A stretch of 64,000 nucleotides of DNA from Bos javanicus (lineage: Eukaryota; Chordata; Mammalia; Artiodactyla; Bovidae). Shown piece after piece: positions 23,426 to 38,400 of this stretch. Where the stretch lies: assembly GCF_032452875.1 (NCBI RefSeq), contig NC_083885.1, forward strand, positions 35,071,925-35,135,924. The letters are read 5' to 3'. The translations under genes and the position numbers were made by a program. Each line of letters begins with the position of its first letter. Position 1 is the first letter of the stretch. The notes under the pieces were generated by a model. That model was not told the DNA's origin. It did no database searches and worked only from the letters and a program-made list of their open reading frames with translations.

Positions 23426-26400
23426 AAACACACACACACATATATGTGTATATGTTTATGGGTTTTCCTGGTGGCTCAGCAGTAAAGAACTCACCTGCCA
23501 ATGAAGGAGATGCGGATTCAATCCCTGGGTTGGGAGATTCCCTGGAGAAGGAAATGGCAACCCGTAACAGTATTCTTGCCTAAGAAATCCCATGGACAGA
23601 AAAGCCTGGTGGGCTACAGTCCATGGGGTCGCAAAGAGTGTAACATGACTTAGAGACTAAACAACAGCAATAACTATATATTTGTATATACACAATACAT
23701 ATAGTCATTAAATCCTTACAACATCTTATGAGGTAAGTAATATTGTAATCTCCATTTTTCACATGAGGAAATGGATGCACAGAGAAGTTAAGTGACTTTT
23801 ACAAGGTCACAGATCTAGTACATTGTTCAATGCACTGCTGCTTAGACCATCTTGTTCTGCTCTTCTACCGATGAGCCCTTTGACAGTTTTCTTTTTCTCC
23901 TTTTCCTTTCTCCTTCTCTCCCTTTCTTCTTCCCTCCCTCCTTCCCTCTCTTTCTTTGTTTCACTATCCTGAAACTTTCCTGAAATTGACATCCTTCTGG
24001 TCTATATCATATGTCCTGGCAAAATGCTGTACTATTTTTGGGCTAAATCCTAGCAGTGGGATTGCTGAATTTGTTGTTTGTTTTGAGAACTTTGGGAGAT
24101 TTTTACTACATCATTCAGGGTAATTAAAGAAACTCAAGGTTTCTGTAAAACCAAGTCTTGATGTCACTGCATTAGACCATATTGCTAATTTTAAAAGGAA
24201 GATCTGTTCTTTTTATGAGCCTTAAATGTAGGACCTTTCACAGATGAGATATGGGAGAAAGGAAGGCCTGTTTTTCAATGACTCTGCTCTTTTTCCAAGC
24301 AGAGATCATAATATATCTACTGATGATCTCTTTTCAGAACTGGTGGAGTCTCTTTCATTGCAGGGATCTTATGCTGGAAAAATCCATTCCATCGGTGATG
24401 CCTTTAGAAATTTTAAAAGTCTCCGATCCTTAGATTTATCAAGAAATTTGATCACTAGCCTGAAGGTAAGTTCTGTGTTTTATGACCAGACAGTTTTCTG
24501 TTTTTTTGATGGGAAAAAATAAAAGAATATCAGCTTGGGGAATATCCTTTTAAATGTTTCCAAACTAAATTTTGTTATTCACCATAAAATTCTTTCAATT
24601 TTGCTTTACGTTTGACATTTTAAATTATAAGATAGTGGGGAAAAATTTCTTTTATACTGAAAGAAAACTGTCACTGCCTAGGACAATAGTTATGATTCTT
24701 GCTGCTGCTAAGTCGCTTCAGTAGTGTCCGACTCTGTGCGACCCCATAGACGGCAGCCCCCCAGGCTCCCCTGTCCCTGGGATTCTCCAGGCAAGAACAC
24801 TGGAGTGGGTTGCCATTTCCCTCTCCAATGCATGAAAGTGAAAAGTGAAAGTGAAGTCGCTCAGTCGTGTCCGACTCCAGCGACCCCATGGACTGCAGCC
24901 CACCAGGCTCCTCCATCCATGGGACTTTCCAGGCAAGAGTACTGGAGTGGGGTGCCATTGCCTTCTCCAATGATTCTTCATGTGTGTTAAAAAATTATGA
25001 GGAACACTGTTAAAAGTACAGATTCTTAGAGATTGTATGGCAGTCTAGTGATTAGGACTCATGTTTAAGATCCCACAAGCTGTGTGACATGGCAAAATAA
25101 ATAATAAAAAATAATAAATAAATAAAATATTAATTAAAATGTAGAGTCTTAGTCCCTATTCTGAGAGTCTGAGTTAATATGCAGTGGGTCCAGGACATTC
25201 CCAAGGGATTCTGATGATGTTGATGCATGGAACATATATGGAGAAACACTGGCCTAGATTGCTATTGTGATTTTTTTCCAGGAGGGGGAGAAAAAGATGG
25301 TCTTGAAAACAAAGAAAAACTTCCAGGCCAGGAGCTGGTGGAGCAGAGGACAGTTCAGGAAAGTAGATGCTTAAGCAGAAAGTGTGAGGATTAGCAAACA
25401 AAGCAAGAGCTCTGCAAACATAAACACCCTCACACACAGAAATGGAAAATTTCTTTTCTTTGTGTAGACCCCCAAATAGTATTTCTTCCACTATTCCCTT
25501 TTTGCCCAGCTACAAGTCTCTCTTGATAAAACCCTTCTTTGCAAGACTGAAGGTGAAAGACTTACCGATGCTGTCCAAGATTGGTTACTAATCTGGATTA
25601 TTCTGCCAGTTTTGCATTTCTTAGGGGAAATTTGTTCAACAACACAAATCAGACCCAATCTCAAGATCTAAAACTAAGGGCCCTGAAAGAAGAAATCTAA
25701 GCTAGATCAAATTTCCAAGTAGGGTTCTAAGAGCAGAAATTCCAAGTTAAACTAGATCTTTAGAATCTTCGATAACAGCCCTTTGTATCTGGCTCACCTA
25801 TATCAGAAAGTATTAATACAGAGTTATTTAGGCCTCCTCTTCTCATATGTATTTTTATCTGTTTGTATTTTCAGACTAAAAAGATTGAATGAACATTGCT
25901 GTCATTTGCTTTTGCACCCTTTTTCTTTCTACTTCTGTAAATTGCCTGAAAAACTGTTGTGAAGATTAATCAATTAGCACAACTAATCAAAAATTACATA
26001 CATAAGATTCCTGGTAGTGTTTGGCATATAGAAAGCACTTAGTAAATGCCAGTTTTCTAGATTTTTTTTTTTTTACTTCTGTGATTTATCTGCAGGTATT
26101 CATCTCTAGCAGCTCTGATCATTTTGCTTAATTTTTTCAAGGGGAAAATGTTTTGTGTTTATTTCTAGTGTAGCATTGAGAATACATGAATTTATGCCAA
26201 TGGGGAAACGTGAGAGGAGGATTGGAATTGTTTCCTTGACTGTTATACTGAGACATTAAAAGATTACTTGAGCTGGGATATTAGATACATTTAAAGACAG
26301 CCCTAATGGTGTGCTACCCTGAGAGTGACGCCAAAAGCATTGATAAATATTCCTAACCATTGATCCTTTCACAATGTAGAAGTTAATGGAACTGAAAATA

Positions 26401-29400
26401 GCCAGAAAGAAATGCGTTGAACTGTAGGCAGGGTTCAATTCAGAAATGTTTTGAATATACCTTGAGTTTTCTAAACTTCCTGCAATTAAAAAAGGTTAAT
26501 TTTAAATGAGAAAAGAAGATAAACATTATTTTATAAATAGGTGATGGAAAATAATTTTACCTTTCTGAAATAACTCTCAATGACAGAGTTCCTTTTATGG
26601 TAAGCATTTTTAATATTAAAAGTATGTGACTATACATATATGTACATGTTTTGAAATATTGTCCTGAAATTTAGTGTTGGGCCAAAGCACCTAACTAGCT
26701 AAATACATGAAAATTAAGCAATTAGTTTCAATAGTAGGTTTTAGTAAAGGAGAAAAACTGTGGCTTTTCCTCTCAAGTGTACCAGTTCTGATTGCACTGT
26801 TGCTAGAGAAGTGGAGGGGGTGGGGTTGCTAAGTCCACAGAGAGAGAACAGAAGAAGGAAGAGCATTTCTACCAAGAGGAACTGACTGATTGAAGGATGG
26901 GGAGCTTGTGTGGTGGCAGTAACTCTGAAGGGGAAAAAGAGGGCTCCAGATTGGTCCAGGAGGGAAGATTTGGAGATCGAATTGTTTGGTTTTGCCATGT
27001 AGTCCTTTTATCCTAAAAGTGAGGTCTTGAGATATTAATAGAAGAACATATACATGGAATACTTTGGCCACCTGATGTGATGAGCCGACTCATTGGAAAA
27101 GACCCTGATGCTGGGAAGGATTGAAGGCAAAAGGAGAAGGGGGCAGCAGAGGATGAGATGGTTAGATAGCATCACCAACTCAATGGATATGAATCTGAGC
27201 AAAGTCTGGGAGATAGTGAAGCACAGAGGAGCCTGGCGCGCTGCAGTCCATAGGATCACAATGAGTCAGACACGACTTAGTGACAGAACAACAACAAAAT
27301 ACATACACACTTAATTTTTTTCCATACCCTTTCCTTAGAACCATCTGTCTTTTGCCTCCCTCCCTCTTGAGGGCTTTTGGGGTCAGGCGAGTGGTTGTAG
27401 CAAGGGTGAGAGAAGTGCAAAAGTGACTTGGGTTGGCTACTACCAGGAAGGATTAGATTGGGAAAGTGATGAGAGGCAACAGAAGTATAGAACTGACTGC
27501 AGATATTTGGATGTCAGAGCTTATAAAGGAGGAAATGTATGATATCAGTGAATTATTTAATGTATAGCACACCCAGTGCCCATGGGCTGCAGCATTCTTA
27601 TTCTCAGGCAACTAAATGGGAATTTCAACCCTGCCTTTGTCATGGGTGACTCGGGTAATTGTTTAAGGATGAAAAATAATATTTATATTTCTACCTTTAT
27701 CTGTGAGATTCCTAATCCTTCCCAACATGCACTTTCATAATGTGGTCTTTTCCTTGCAGGGCATCCAGTATTTATGTTCACTCCAAGACCTGAATTTATA
27801 TTATAACAACATTCCTTCATTAGTGGAGGTGTCCCGCCTACAGCCTTTACCCTTCCTCAAAGAACTAGATTTGAGACTCAATCCTGTTGTCAGGAAAGAT
27901 ACAGATTATAGGCTCTTTGCTGTCTATATGCTACAAACTCTGGAGAAACTGGGTGAGACCCTCCTCCCTTGTTCTTTGTCCCCAAATCTTACTTTAAACC
28001 AGCTGCCTCCTAACTTTTTGGATGTTGGCCCAGAGTGTGTACTGACAGGATATATTTGTTTATTAGTCAATATTTATGTAACGTTTGTGTTGGCAGGATG
28101 TATGACGAGTCCTTTTATTGTTTATTGAATGACAATCTATGATTTTATCAGTTACTTCCAGCTTTAGTTTTCTTCAGTTGATGGTTTCACCACCACTTCC
28201 TCCCCAACAAAAAGTTTCCAGGTTGACATTTATTTTTTCAGGTGCCCCAACTTTGTAACTACATTAGCAGTAGAAAATGAACATAGCAACTTTTTGAGGC
28301 TTAGTTAGCGAGGAACAATAAATATTCCTTCAAATAAGTTAGTCTGTATTTCTTTATAATTTTATTCTCATTGATATAAACTTCTATGTTACATGCTCCT
28401 GGGAAAGTTATAGGGAAGCTAAGTAAAGTCTTTTAGAAATGTTGTGACTTTCAGCCTTTAAGATTAGGCCATTTGGATTGTTTGCTGCCCAAACTGTACT
28501 TTCTTGTAGTGATAGTTACACTTAGGTGACAGTTGTTGCTATGGTGTCCCTGTAGTCTCCCTGAGTTACTACTTACTCCAGTGACAACATAATAGCATTA
28601 TTCTGTGACCCGTCTCAAACAAAAGATGAGACTGATCTTTAGTTTTTACTCTGTGAAAATGCTTTTCTGACCCACTACTGTTTACTCCAAAAAAGAAATA
28701 TGCTCAGACCACGGTTTTTGCCTCCAGATGACCGAGCTGTACGAGAAAGTGAGAGAAAAGCTGCCAAGCTGCATTTTAGTCAGTTGGGCAACAGTGAAAA
28801 TTTTCTTTTAGAGGTGGAAAAAAGGTAAGATTTTTACCAAAAATTTTTTTAGTTTGGTTCTGGACAGAGAGTAGTGAATTCCTGCTTAACTTTCTTCATT
28901 ATCCAGCAGAAATCTCTACAAGTTGTAAGAACCCTCAGATTAGAAATCAAAGTATCTATGCAGAATTTTCAGATTTATCTGGGGTGAGAATCTGGCCATC
29001 AGTGGAACATTTCTGCTTTCTTGAACCACTGTGTCTTCTTTGGATATAATTGTACATTCTCTAAAGTTATTGTTCAGAGTTTATAGATAGGGATTTTATG
29101 GGATTACTTATTCCCATAAATGTTTGTCAGCCCTTTCTTGGTAGAGTTATAAATTAGTACATGGTCTTTTCCTATTGAATTAGGAGGATTACATACATTA
29201 CCATGGGTAGGATCATTAGAGATAAATTTGTTAAAGAATGATAAGAGAAGCCTTTTTGTACAAAACCAAAAGTAAATGGCCCTTTAACCTCCAAAGTATC
29301 TGAATGGTAGATTTTTTCCATTTTTTATTACTAAAATTCTGTCCAAATAAGATACCATATCTTCTACCCCCAAATTCATGCTTTTTAAAAAAAGTTGTTT

Positions 29401-32400
29401 TATTATTTTTGAAAAATAGAAGTTTATGATAAACAATTTAAATAACACAGAAGTGCAGGAGAAAAAGTCAGAATCACCCTATATTTTGCTACTAAGTTAA
29501 CTACTAGTAATGTTTGGTATACATCCTTTCAGACATCTGTGTACCTATACACATATGTAGATGTATTATTAGTACTTTTTTTCTGATGATAGAAAGAATG
29601 TATTTATTGTGAGAATATGGAAAGTAGAGAAAAAAACCATGTTAGCCACTTATAATCACACTATCCAAAAAGAAACACTAATTATATTATGGTAAATATC
29701 TTCTTAGTTTTAGGTATATGTATGTGTGTGTGTGTATTTTGTCTGTGCATGTTTATATATTATAACAACATAGGACCTTATATATCATACAATCAATATA
29801 TAAATATATTAATAATAAAATAATAAATATATTTATTTTATAGCAGTTTGCTTCCTATACATACCATTTTTACCTTGATAAGCTATGAAAATGTCCACAC
29901 AACACTAAATATTCTTCCTCAGAATGTTTTTTGTTTACTTCTTTATTATCTTTCCCCTCCACTAGAATATAAGCTCCATGAGAACAAAGACCTTGCTTGT
30001 CTTGTTTACTGTAGTATCCCTAGCGCCTAGAACAATGTCTGGCCCATGAGCGGTGCTGAGAAATAGTTTGCTGAATGATGATTAAGTGAAGTCCATGCCT
30101 GTTGGCCTGGGATCCTGCTCTTTTCTGGTGACTCTGCCTGTCTCTGTTTTCATCCATTATATGTTTTGTAATGTAACCCTCAGAGAGCAGCCTTATTTCT
30201 CTATTTTTTTAAGTTCCCTATTTAAAAAAATATTTGTTTATTTTTGGCTATGCTTAGTCTTCATTGCTGCTCGGACTTTTCTCTAGTTGCAGCAAGCAAG
30301 GGCTACTCTAGCTGTAGTGTGCAGGCTTCTCATTAAGATGGCTTCTCTTGTTGCACAGCATGGACTCCACAAACGAGGAATTCAGTAGCTGTGGCTCTAG
30401 AGCACAGGCTCAATAGTTGTGGTGCATGGGCTTAGTTGCTCTTTGACATGTGAGATCTTTCTGGATTAAGGGTCAAACCTGTGGCTTCTGCATTGTCAGG
30501 TGGATTCTTTACTACTGAGCCACCATGGAAGCCCATAAATTCCCTATATTTTAAAGTCGTTTAATTTGTTGTTGTTGTATATTAGCTAAGTCTGACTCTT
30601 TTGTGACCCCATGAACTGTAGTCTGCTAGGCTCCTCTGCCCATGGGATTTCCCAAGCAAGAATACTGGGGTGGGTTGCCATTTCCTTCTCCAGGGAATCT
30701 TCCTGACCCAGGGATTGAACCCAGGTCTCCTTCCTTGCAGGTGGATTCTTTACCACTGGGCCACCTGGGAAGCCCTGAGGTTAATGAGATTAATTTACAT
30801 AGACTAAAATTCACCCTAGAAAGAAATGGAATATTTCTTAAAAATTATTTGTATATGTACTTTGTAAATTAATTCCTATTTTAAATGCATTGGAGTACCT
30901 TGTTTACTACAGAAATCCAGAGGTGAGTTAATGTATAACTGAATAAACTTCCTAGTGAGGCAAACAATTATCACCACTATATTTCTGTTTAGTTACCTTA
31001 TAGTGATTGCAAAACCAGAAGTAAAATGTTGCTCAAGTGTCCAGAATTAACATTAGTACTCTGTAAGCTCTCCAACCTTGGGTGAAGGACTTTTCTTTTA
31101 AGCCTTTCTGAGTCCCAAGTCCCCCAACCTATAAAATGGTGATTATAGATTAATGGGAGAGCTTTTATGATTAAATGAAATGATGAGAGTAAAGTGCTTG
31201 GCTCATTGTTTAGGCTGTTTGTACTTAATGTATTTCCCAATCTGTACACACCAGTCTTACCATACTACATCAATCAAGTGCAAACACTTGCCTTTCTTAT
31301 TTCTTTTTCAAATTAATGGTTATGGTTGTCTCCATTGTAATTCTTGGTAGAAGAACCATCCTTTCTGTGTCCTATGAAGTTTTTAATTCAAAATAAAACA
31401 TTTTTATTTTATAATATAAAATAATACTCCCTGAGTCATCCAGACCTAAGTTTATGTCAAGAAAACAGAGTATCTAAGTTCGGAATTTTCTGGCTTTCAT
31501 GCTTTGGAGGGTGAACTGTAGTGTCTTTCTTTCTCATTTCCCAATGAAAATACTATGACTTTTAAAAAAATAGTTTTAACTGAAATATTTGTGAAAATAA
31601 TATGTTCTGGAGCATTTGGGGAAAAAAAAATCTGAGTACCCTGAAATGTTTTTTCTAAATAGCCTTTACTCGTGATCTCAGAAGCTTCTTTCAGTTTTAA
31701 ATGAATTATTTGATGTGACAGCTCTAGGGAGAAGACAGTAAAAAACTGTGTAACAAATGAGAGCACTGCATCAAAAGTCAGCACTGATAGTGATAACAGA
31801 ATTGAAACTGGTAAGTTTTCCCCTTCTGACCACAAAACAATTAAAACATTAATTGTTTCTGTTATTATGGCCAATCTTGAGTAGGATGAAGACAAAATAG
31901 TTGAGAAATAACATAGATTTGAAGCAAGCACAAGGTTTACCAGTTTGTGTTTTTCCTTCTTTCTCTCACTGCCAGAGAAGCCCTATTTACTAAGCAGGCC
32001 TAAGCCAGAACCCATCAAAGTGTACAAGCTGTACTCAGAGAGTTCAGTTTCACTTACATCACTTTATATCATTAGTACATCCTGAAAATTGCATTGCCAA
32101 AACCCACAGGATTCATTAGCCACAGATTCAGGACTCATCTGCATCAGTGCAGCTCACACCCTTAGCCTCTTGGTGTCTCCACCTTGAAACTTTGCAGCTG
32201 CAGAATCTATTTCCGCTATATTCTTGGGGATTGTTGCCTGTAAGCAGTATTGGAAATCCAACGTGAATAAAATGTTATGCTACATTCATGGTCCTGCCAC
32301 AGGCTAGAAGAAAGCTTTACAGTAGAGAACTTGCATGCAGTGGGCCCATATGGATTAATTTGGCACTCATCAGATGACCTTTCACTTGAGAAAATTTTTT

Positions 32401-35400
32401 CTGGCTTGAGGTCTCTGTCCCTTTTTTGAAGGGTCTACAAACTCTAAAAATTAATCCTTAAAATCTCAACAATAATTAATAGATTGATGATGTAGTTTAG
32501 ACACAAAGGGTTTTCAATTTGTAATATATAGTATTTTATTTCCTGACTTTGTGTCTATCCATGTAGATATTAATTGACAAATTATTTTCATGTAAAATTT
32601 CAAGGTAAATTAAGCCATAGTGAGGTATGATATTTATTTTCCTTTCTTAGAGGTCTCAGAGGTCTTAGAGGTCACATGTAAGTCATGGACCATAGATTGC
32701 TCTATTTCATTTTAAATAGCATTTTTTATATTTCAAAATTGATGAAATTCTATTGTAATTATTTTGGAAAGTACTGAAAAGCCCAAAGAACATTTTAATC
32801 ACTCAGAAGACTTTCCCCTAAAGAGAATCTCAGTTAATTTGATATACAGCTTTCCTATCTTTTTATAAGTATAAGCATCTATGTATCCATTTCCAGAAAG
32901 ACAAAGATACACTGAAGCATAATTTGATTACATTTTTTGTATGAGCTGAATTAAAGGTCATTTATATTATTATATGTCATAAGCACCACAGTCACTCTAT
33001 GAATTAAAATGTTTTAAAGTACACAGCCTTTACTGAGAACAAACTGCTTTACTAGACACAGGGCCCATTTCTAAAGGTGCTCAGAAGCTCCAGCTGTTGC
33101 TGGAATTTTTTTTTTAATATTAAGTTTATTTTGCTGCTTTGAAATGTTAAAAATCTTTGCTTTCTGCTGAAAATTATGTTTTGTGCTAGATCTCTGCGGA
33201 GTGTTGCCTGTAAGCACTGTTAGTAATCCAGTATGACTGAAGTGGTTATACCACATTAATGTTTGTGCCACAGGCTAAGACAAAACTTTCTAGAAAATAT
33301 TACCCACTAGTTCAATTGTTCTGGAGAAGGCGATGGCACCCCACTCCAGTACTCTTGCCTAGAAAATCCCATGGATGGAGGAGCCTGGTGGACTGCAGTT
33401 CATGGGGTCATGAAGAGTTGGACATGACTGAGTGACTTCACTTTCACTTTTCACTTTCTTACATTGGAGAAGGAAATGGCAACCCACTCCAGTGTTCTTG
33501 CCTGGAGAATCCCAGGGACAGGGGAGCCTGGGGGGCTGCTGTCTATGGGGTCGCACAGAGTCGGACACTACTGAAGTGACTTTGCAGCAGCAGCAGCAGC
33601 TCGATTGTTCAAACAGTGCTTTCCCACCAGTCATTTAGGATGGCAGGGAATCTTCACTGTCTTGTATCCTCATCCTGGTCTCTTCACTGCATAATCTTTG
33701 ACTGTTTCAAAGTTCCCTCTCTCTTTTCCCATACCCCTAAAATAAGCATACCTAGGCTATGCCTTCAGATTCTCTTCTTTCTCTACTCTTTGCCCTATTG
33801 AGCTCATCTGTTTGCACAGCTAGCTTTATTTCCTCCCTGTTGATGACTCTTAAACAAAATGGTCTAGCTTTGACAACTTGTACAGTTTCTCTGCATCAGT
33901 TCCCTATTTCTGTTGACCAACTATTAACATACACTTGGAATCACCACTGAATAATTTTCCAGCCTCTCACGCTAAACATGTTAAAAACTCAAACAAACGC
34001 CATTTCCTCCAGACCTAAACAGCTCTCAGGGTTTCCTTAGTGTTACCACCACTTTCTCATTATTCAGGCTCAGAATCAGTGCGGGGTATAATTCTCTCCC
34101 TCCCCCAAATCCAGTTGAATGTTCATACCATAGAGTATGATTCACAATTAACAAGCTTTCTTTTCCCTTTCCTGTCTCTTAACAGGCATGTTTAATATCT
34201 ATCATTCACTGAGTATAAACTCTAGGCCAGGCTATTATATAATCTCATTAAATCCTCACAACAACCTTGAAGGTGATTATAATTATCCTTGTTTCTTCAT
34301 GTGTGAGGAAACCAGGCCCAAAAGAGGTGAAATAATTTGCTCTAATTATCCACTAAGTGGCAAAGCTGTGATGCAAACTCTAGTCTGTCAGTCATCAAAG
34401 TCCTCTTAAATATTATACTGTGCTGCCTCCTAGTTTCTTCTTTATTCAGTTCATTTTGTATTTCCTGTCAGATTAATTCTCTTAAAACTCAACTGTGATT
34501 ATTATATTTGCCTGCTCAAAAACTTGCATGGCTCCCACTCATAGCTGAAGTTAGAGTCCTCAATCTGACACACAAGGCTTCTCTAAGTTGTAGCTGTGGA
34601 AATTCCCTGGTGGCTAAGACTGTACACCCAATGCAGGGGGCCTGGGTTCAATCCTTGGTCAGGGTGCTAGATCCCACTTGCTGCAACTAAAGTTTCCATG
34701 TGCCGCAACGAAGATCAAAGGTCCCATGTGCAGCAGCTAAGACACAGCACAGCCAAATAATTAATTAAAAAAAAAAAAAAACTGCTGGAGCTCATCTCTT
34801 CAGCCTACCCTGAAACCTTATATCTCCTGTTTCTCAACTACAATATACGATGCTTCAGTCAAGTCAAACCACTCTCTCCTTTTTCTCTCTTTTGCCGTTG
34901 AACTAATGCTGTCCCTTCTGCCTTCAGTGCTTGAATTAAAATCCTTCTGTTTATGACCCAAATCAAAGTCCATTCTTTTTAGTGAAATTTTTGATTCTCA
35001 TCCAACTTTTTTTCCTTTTTTCTTTTTGTAAACTCACATAAATTATCTTCTGAAACATACTCTGGAAATAGAAAATTCAGTCATTTCCTGAATCACTTGC
35101 AATATAAGATAATGAGACAAACATGAAAAAGCTAAGTAACACAATTTCAGGCAGTGCATATGAAAACGTTAAATAAATGACACAGATCAGTATTCCTCAA
35201 ACTCAGTGTTGTGAACTCCTGGAGCAGGGATACTTTCAGAGGTCCACAGGCAGTGTGAGGCCCTTTAATTTCATGTTTTTGTTTGATGCAGTTATGGAAA
35301 ACATTTAAAAGATGTAAGAGCAGAAATACTCCTTTGCAATATTAGTCTGCTATTTGAAAAAATAGACTGTTTTTTAGAATAGTTTTAGATCCACAGCAAA

Positions 35401-38400
35401 GCTGAACAGGAAATACAGGGTTCCTATATACCTCCTGCCTCTACACATGCATAGCCTCTCTCACTACCAACAACAGGCATCAGAGTGGTGCTTTTGTTAC
35501 AACTGATGAACCTACATTGACACATTATTATCACCTGAAGTCCTTAGTTTACATTAGGGTTCCTTTTTGGTAGTGTACATTCTATGGGTTTGGTAAATGT
35601 ATTAATATAATGACATGTATCCACCATTTTAGTATCATACAGAATAGTTTCACTGGCCTAAACTCTGTGCTCACGTAGTCTTCCCTTACTCCCCTCTTAC
35701 CCCTGGCAACTACTGATCTTTTTACCATCTCTTTATGTTTTTTTTTCTCAGAAATGTTTATTGTGGTAAAATGTATATAAGATTTACCATCTTAACCATT
35801 TTTAAGTGAACAGTTCACTGGTATTAAATGCATTCATCACCACCAGCCCTCTGGAACTCTTTTCATCTTATAAAACTGAACTACACCCATTAAATGATAA
35901 CTCCCCATCTTACCCTCCCTGTAGCCCCTAGAAATCACCATTCTATTTTCTTTCTCTCTCTGATACTGATTGCTCTGAGTCTCTTATAGAAGAGAAATCA
36001 TACAGTATTTGTCTTTTTGTGACTGGTTTATTTCACTTAGCATAATGTCCTCAATGTTGTTGCCCTCTTCCAACAACACAAGAGATGACTCTACACATGG
36101 ACATCACCAGATGGTCAATACAAAAATCAGATTGATTATATTCTTTGCAGCCAAAGGTGGAGAAGCTCTATACTACAGTCAGCAAAAACAAGAACTAGAG
36201 CTGAGTATGGCTTAGATCATGACCTTCTTAGGGCAAAATTTAGACTTTAATTGAAGAAAGTAGGGAAAACCACTAGACCATTCAGGTGTGATTTAAATCA
36301 AATTCCTTATGATTATACAGTGGAGATGACAAGTAGATTCAAGGGATTAGATCTGGTAAACACAATGCCTGAAGAACTATGGACAGAGATTGGTAACATT
36401 GTACAGGAGGCAGTGACCAAAACCATCCCAAGGAAAAAGAAATGCAAGAAGGCAAAATGGTTGAAGAGGTCTTACAGATAGCTGAGAAGAGAAGCAAAAG
36501 GCAAAATAGAAAGGGAAAGATATACCAAACTGAATGCAGAGTTCCAGAGAATAGTAAGAAGAGATAAGAAAGCTGTAAGAGAACAATGCAAAGAAATAGA
36601 GGAAAACAATAGAATGGAAAAGACTAGAGACCTCTTCAAGAAAACTGGATGGGCATATTCAAGTAAACGGGACCTAACAGAAGCAGAAGAGATTAAGAAG
36701 AGGCAGCAAGAATACACAGAAGAATTGTACAATAAAGGCCTTAATGACCCAGATTAAGGAAACAACAGAATGGGGAAGACTAGAGATCTCTTCAAGAAAA
36801 TTAGAGATACCAAGGGAACATTTCATGCAAAGATGGGCTCGATAAAGGACAGAAATGGTATGGACCTAACAGAAGCAGAAGATGTTAAGAAGAGGTAGCA
36901 AAAATACACAGAAGAACTGTACAAAAAAGATGTTCATGACCAAGATAATCACGATGGTATGATCACTCACCTAGAGCCAAACATCCTGGAATGTGAAGTC
37001 AAGTGGGCCTTAGAAAGCATCACTATGAACAAAACTAGTGGAGGTGATGGAATTCCAGATGAGCTATTTCAAATCCTGAAAGATGATGCTGTGAAAGTGC
37101 TGCACTCAATATGCCAGCAAATTTGGAAAACTCAGCAGTGGCCACAGGACTGGAAAAGGTCAGTTTTCATTCCAATCCCAAAGAAAGGCAATACCAAAGA
37201 ATGTTCAAACTACCGCACAATTGCACTCATCTCACACGCTAGTAAAGTAATGCTCAAAATTCTCCAAGCCAGGCTTCAGCAATATGTGAACCGTGAACTT
37301 CCAGATGTTCAAGCTGGTTTTAGAAAAGGCAGAGGAACCAGAGATCAAATTGTCAACATCCGCTGGATCATCGAAAAAGCAAGAGTTCCAGAAAAACATA
37401 TATTTCTGCTTTGTTGACAATGCCAAAGCCTTTGACTGTGTGGATCACAATAAACTGTGGAAAATTCTGAAAGAGATGGGAATACCAGACTACCTGACCT
37501 GCCTCCTGAGAAACCTGTATGCAGGTCAGGAAGCAACAGTTAGAACTGGACATGGAACAACAGACTGGTTCCAAATAGGAAAAGGAGTATGTCAAGGCTG
37601 TATATTGTCACCCTGCTTACGCTGGGCTGGAAGAAGCACAAGCTGGAATCAAAATTACCGGGAGAAATATCAATAACCTCAGATATGCAGATGACACCAC
37701 CCTTATGGCAGAAAGTGAAGAGGAACTAAAAAGCCTCTTGATGAAAGTGAAAGAGGAGAGTCAAAAAGTTGGCTTAAAGCTCAACATTCAGAAAACGAAG
37801 ATCATGGCATCTGGTCCCATCACTTCATGGGAAATAGATGGGGAAAAAGTGGAAACAGTGTCAGACTTTATTTTTCTGGGCTCCAAAATCACTGCAGATA
37901 GTGATTGCAGCCATGAAATTAAAAAACGCTTACTCCTTGGAAGGAAAGTTATAACCAACCTAGATGGCATATTCAAAAGCAGAGACATTACTTTATCAAC
38001 AAAGGTCCGTCTAGTCAAGGCTGTGGTTTTTCCTGTGGTCATGTATGGATGTGAGAGTTGGACTGTGAAGAAGGCTGAGTGCTGAAGAATTGATGCTTTT
38101 GAACTGTGGTGTTGGAGAAGACTCTTGAGAGTCCCTTGGACTGCAAGGAGATCCAACCAGTCCATTCTGAAGGAGATCAGCCCTGGGTGTTCTTTGCAAG
38201 GAGTGATGCTGAAGCTGAAACTCCAGTACTTTGGCCACCTCATGCGAAGAGTTGACTCATTGGAAAAGACTCTGATGCTGGGAGGGATTGGGGGCAGGAG
38301 GAGAAGGGGACGACAGAGGATGAGATGGCTGGATGGCATCACTGATTTGATGGACATGAGTTTGAGTGAGCTCTGGGAGTTGGTGAGGACACGACTGAGC

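Larger units (their letters stand above)
23330..23820 (-). mobile_element. MIR SINE split by a microsatellite and Bov-tA
   Basis: MIR complement begins gtatatagcaccatatgtca and resumes at 23690 (ttaaatccttacaacatctt; agagaagttaagtgactttt). Confidence 0.7.
13107..24337 (+). other. LRRC36: LRRC36 intron 1 (11.2 kb)
   Basis: Bounded by GTAGGG and ttttcag. Besides listed elements, 13331-14640, 15441-16054, 16644-17060, 20830-22505 and 23820-24337 hold nothing I can identify beyond AT-rich unique or very old sequence. A pyrimidine-rich tract lies at 23885-23960. A 7-bp inverted repeat CGAAGCG/CGCTTCG with a 7-base loop is at 13757-13777. Confidence 0.85.
24466..27759 (+). other. LRRC36: LRRC36 intron 2
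   Basis: Contains a Bov-A2 with a clear duplication, a worn SINE with an A-rich tail (about 25029-25122), a MIR-like fragment (about 25945-26055) and a BovB 3' fragment. 25123-25940 and 26056-27050 show no feature. Confidence 0.85.
28825..31721 (+). other. LRRC36: LRRC36 intron 4
   Basis: Contains an L2-like 3' end (about 29945-30080), two SINEs, a MIR-like fragment (about 31100-31215) and an AT-rich tract at 29750-29845. 28830-29380 and 31216-31700 show nothing recognisable. Confidence 0.85.

Noticed and set aside
24244..24337. In-frame ATG upstream of exon 2 as an alternative start
   Set aside because: A good acceptor separates it from the exon and its residues do not match the family; it is intronic.
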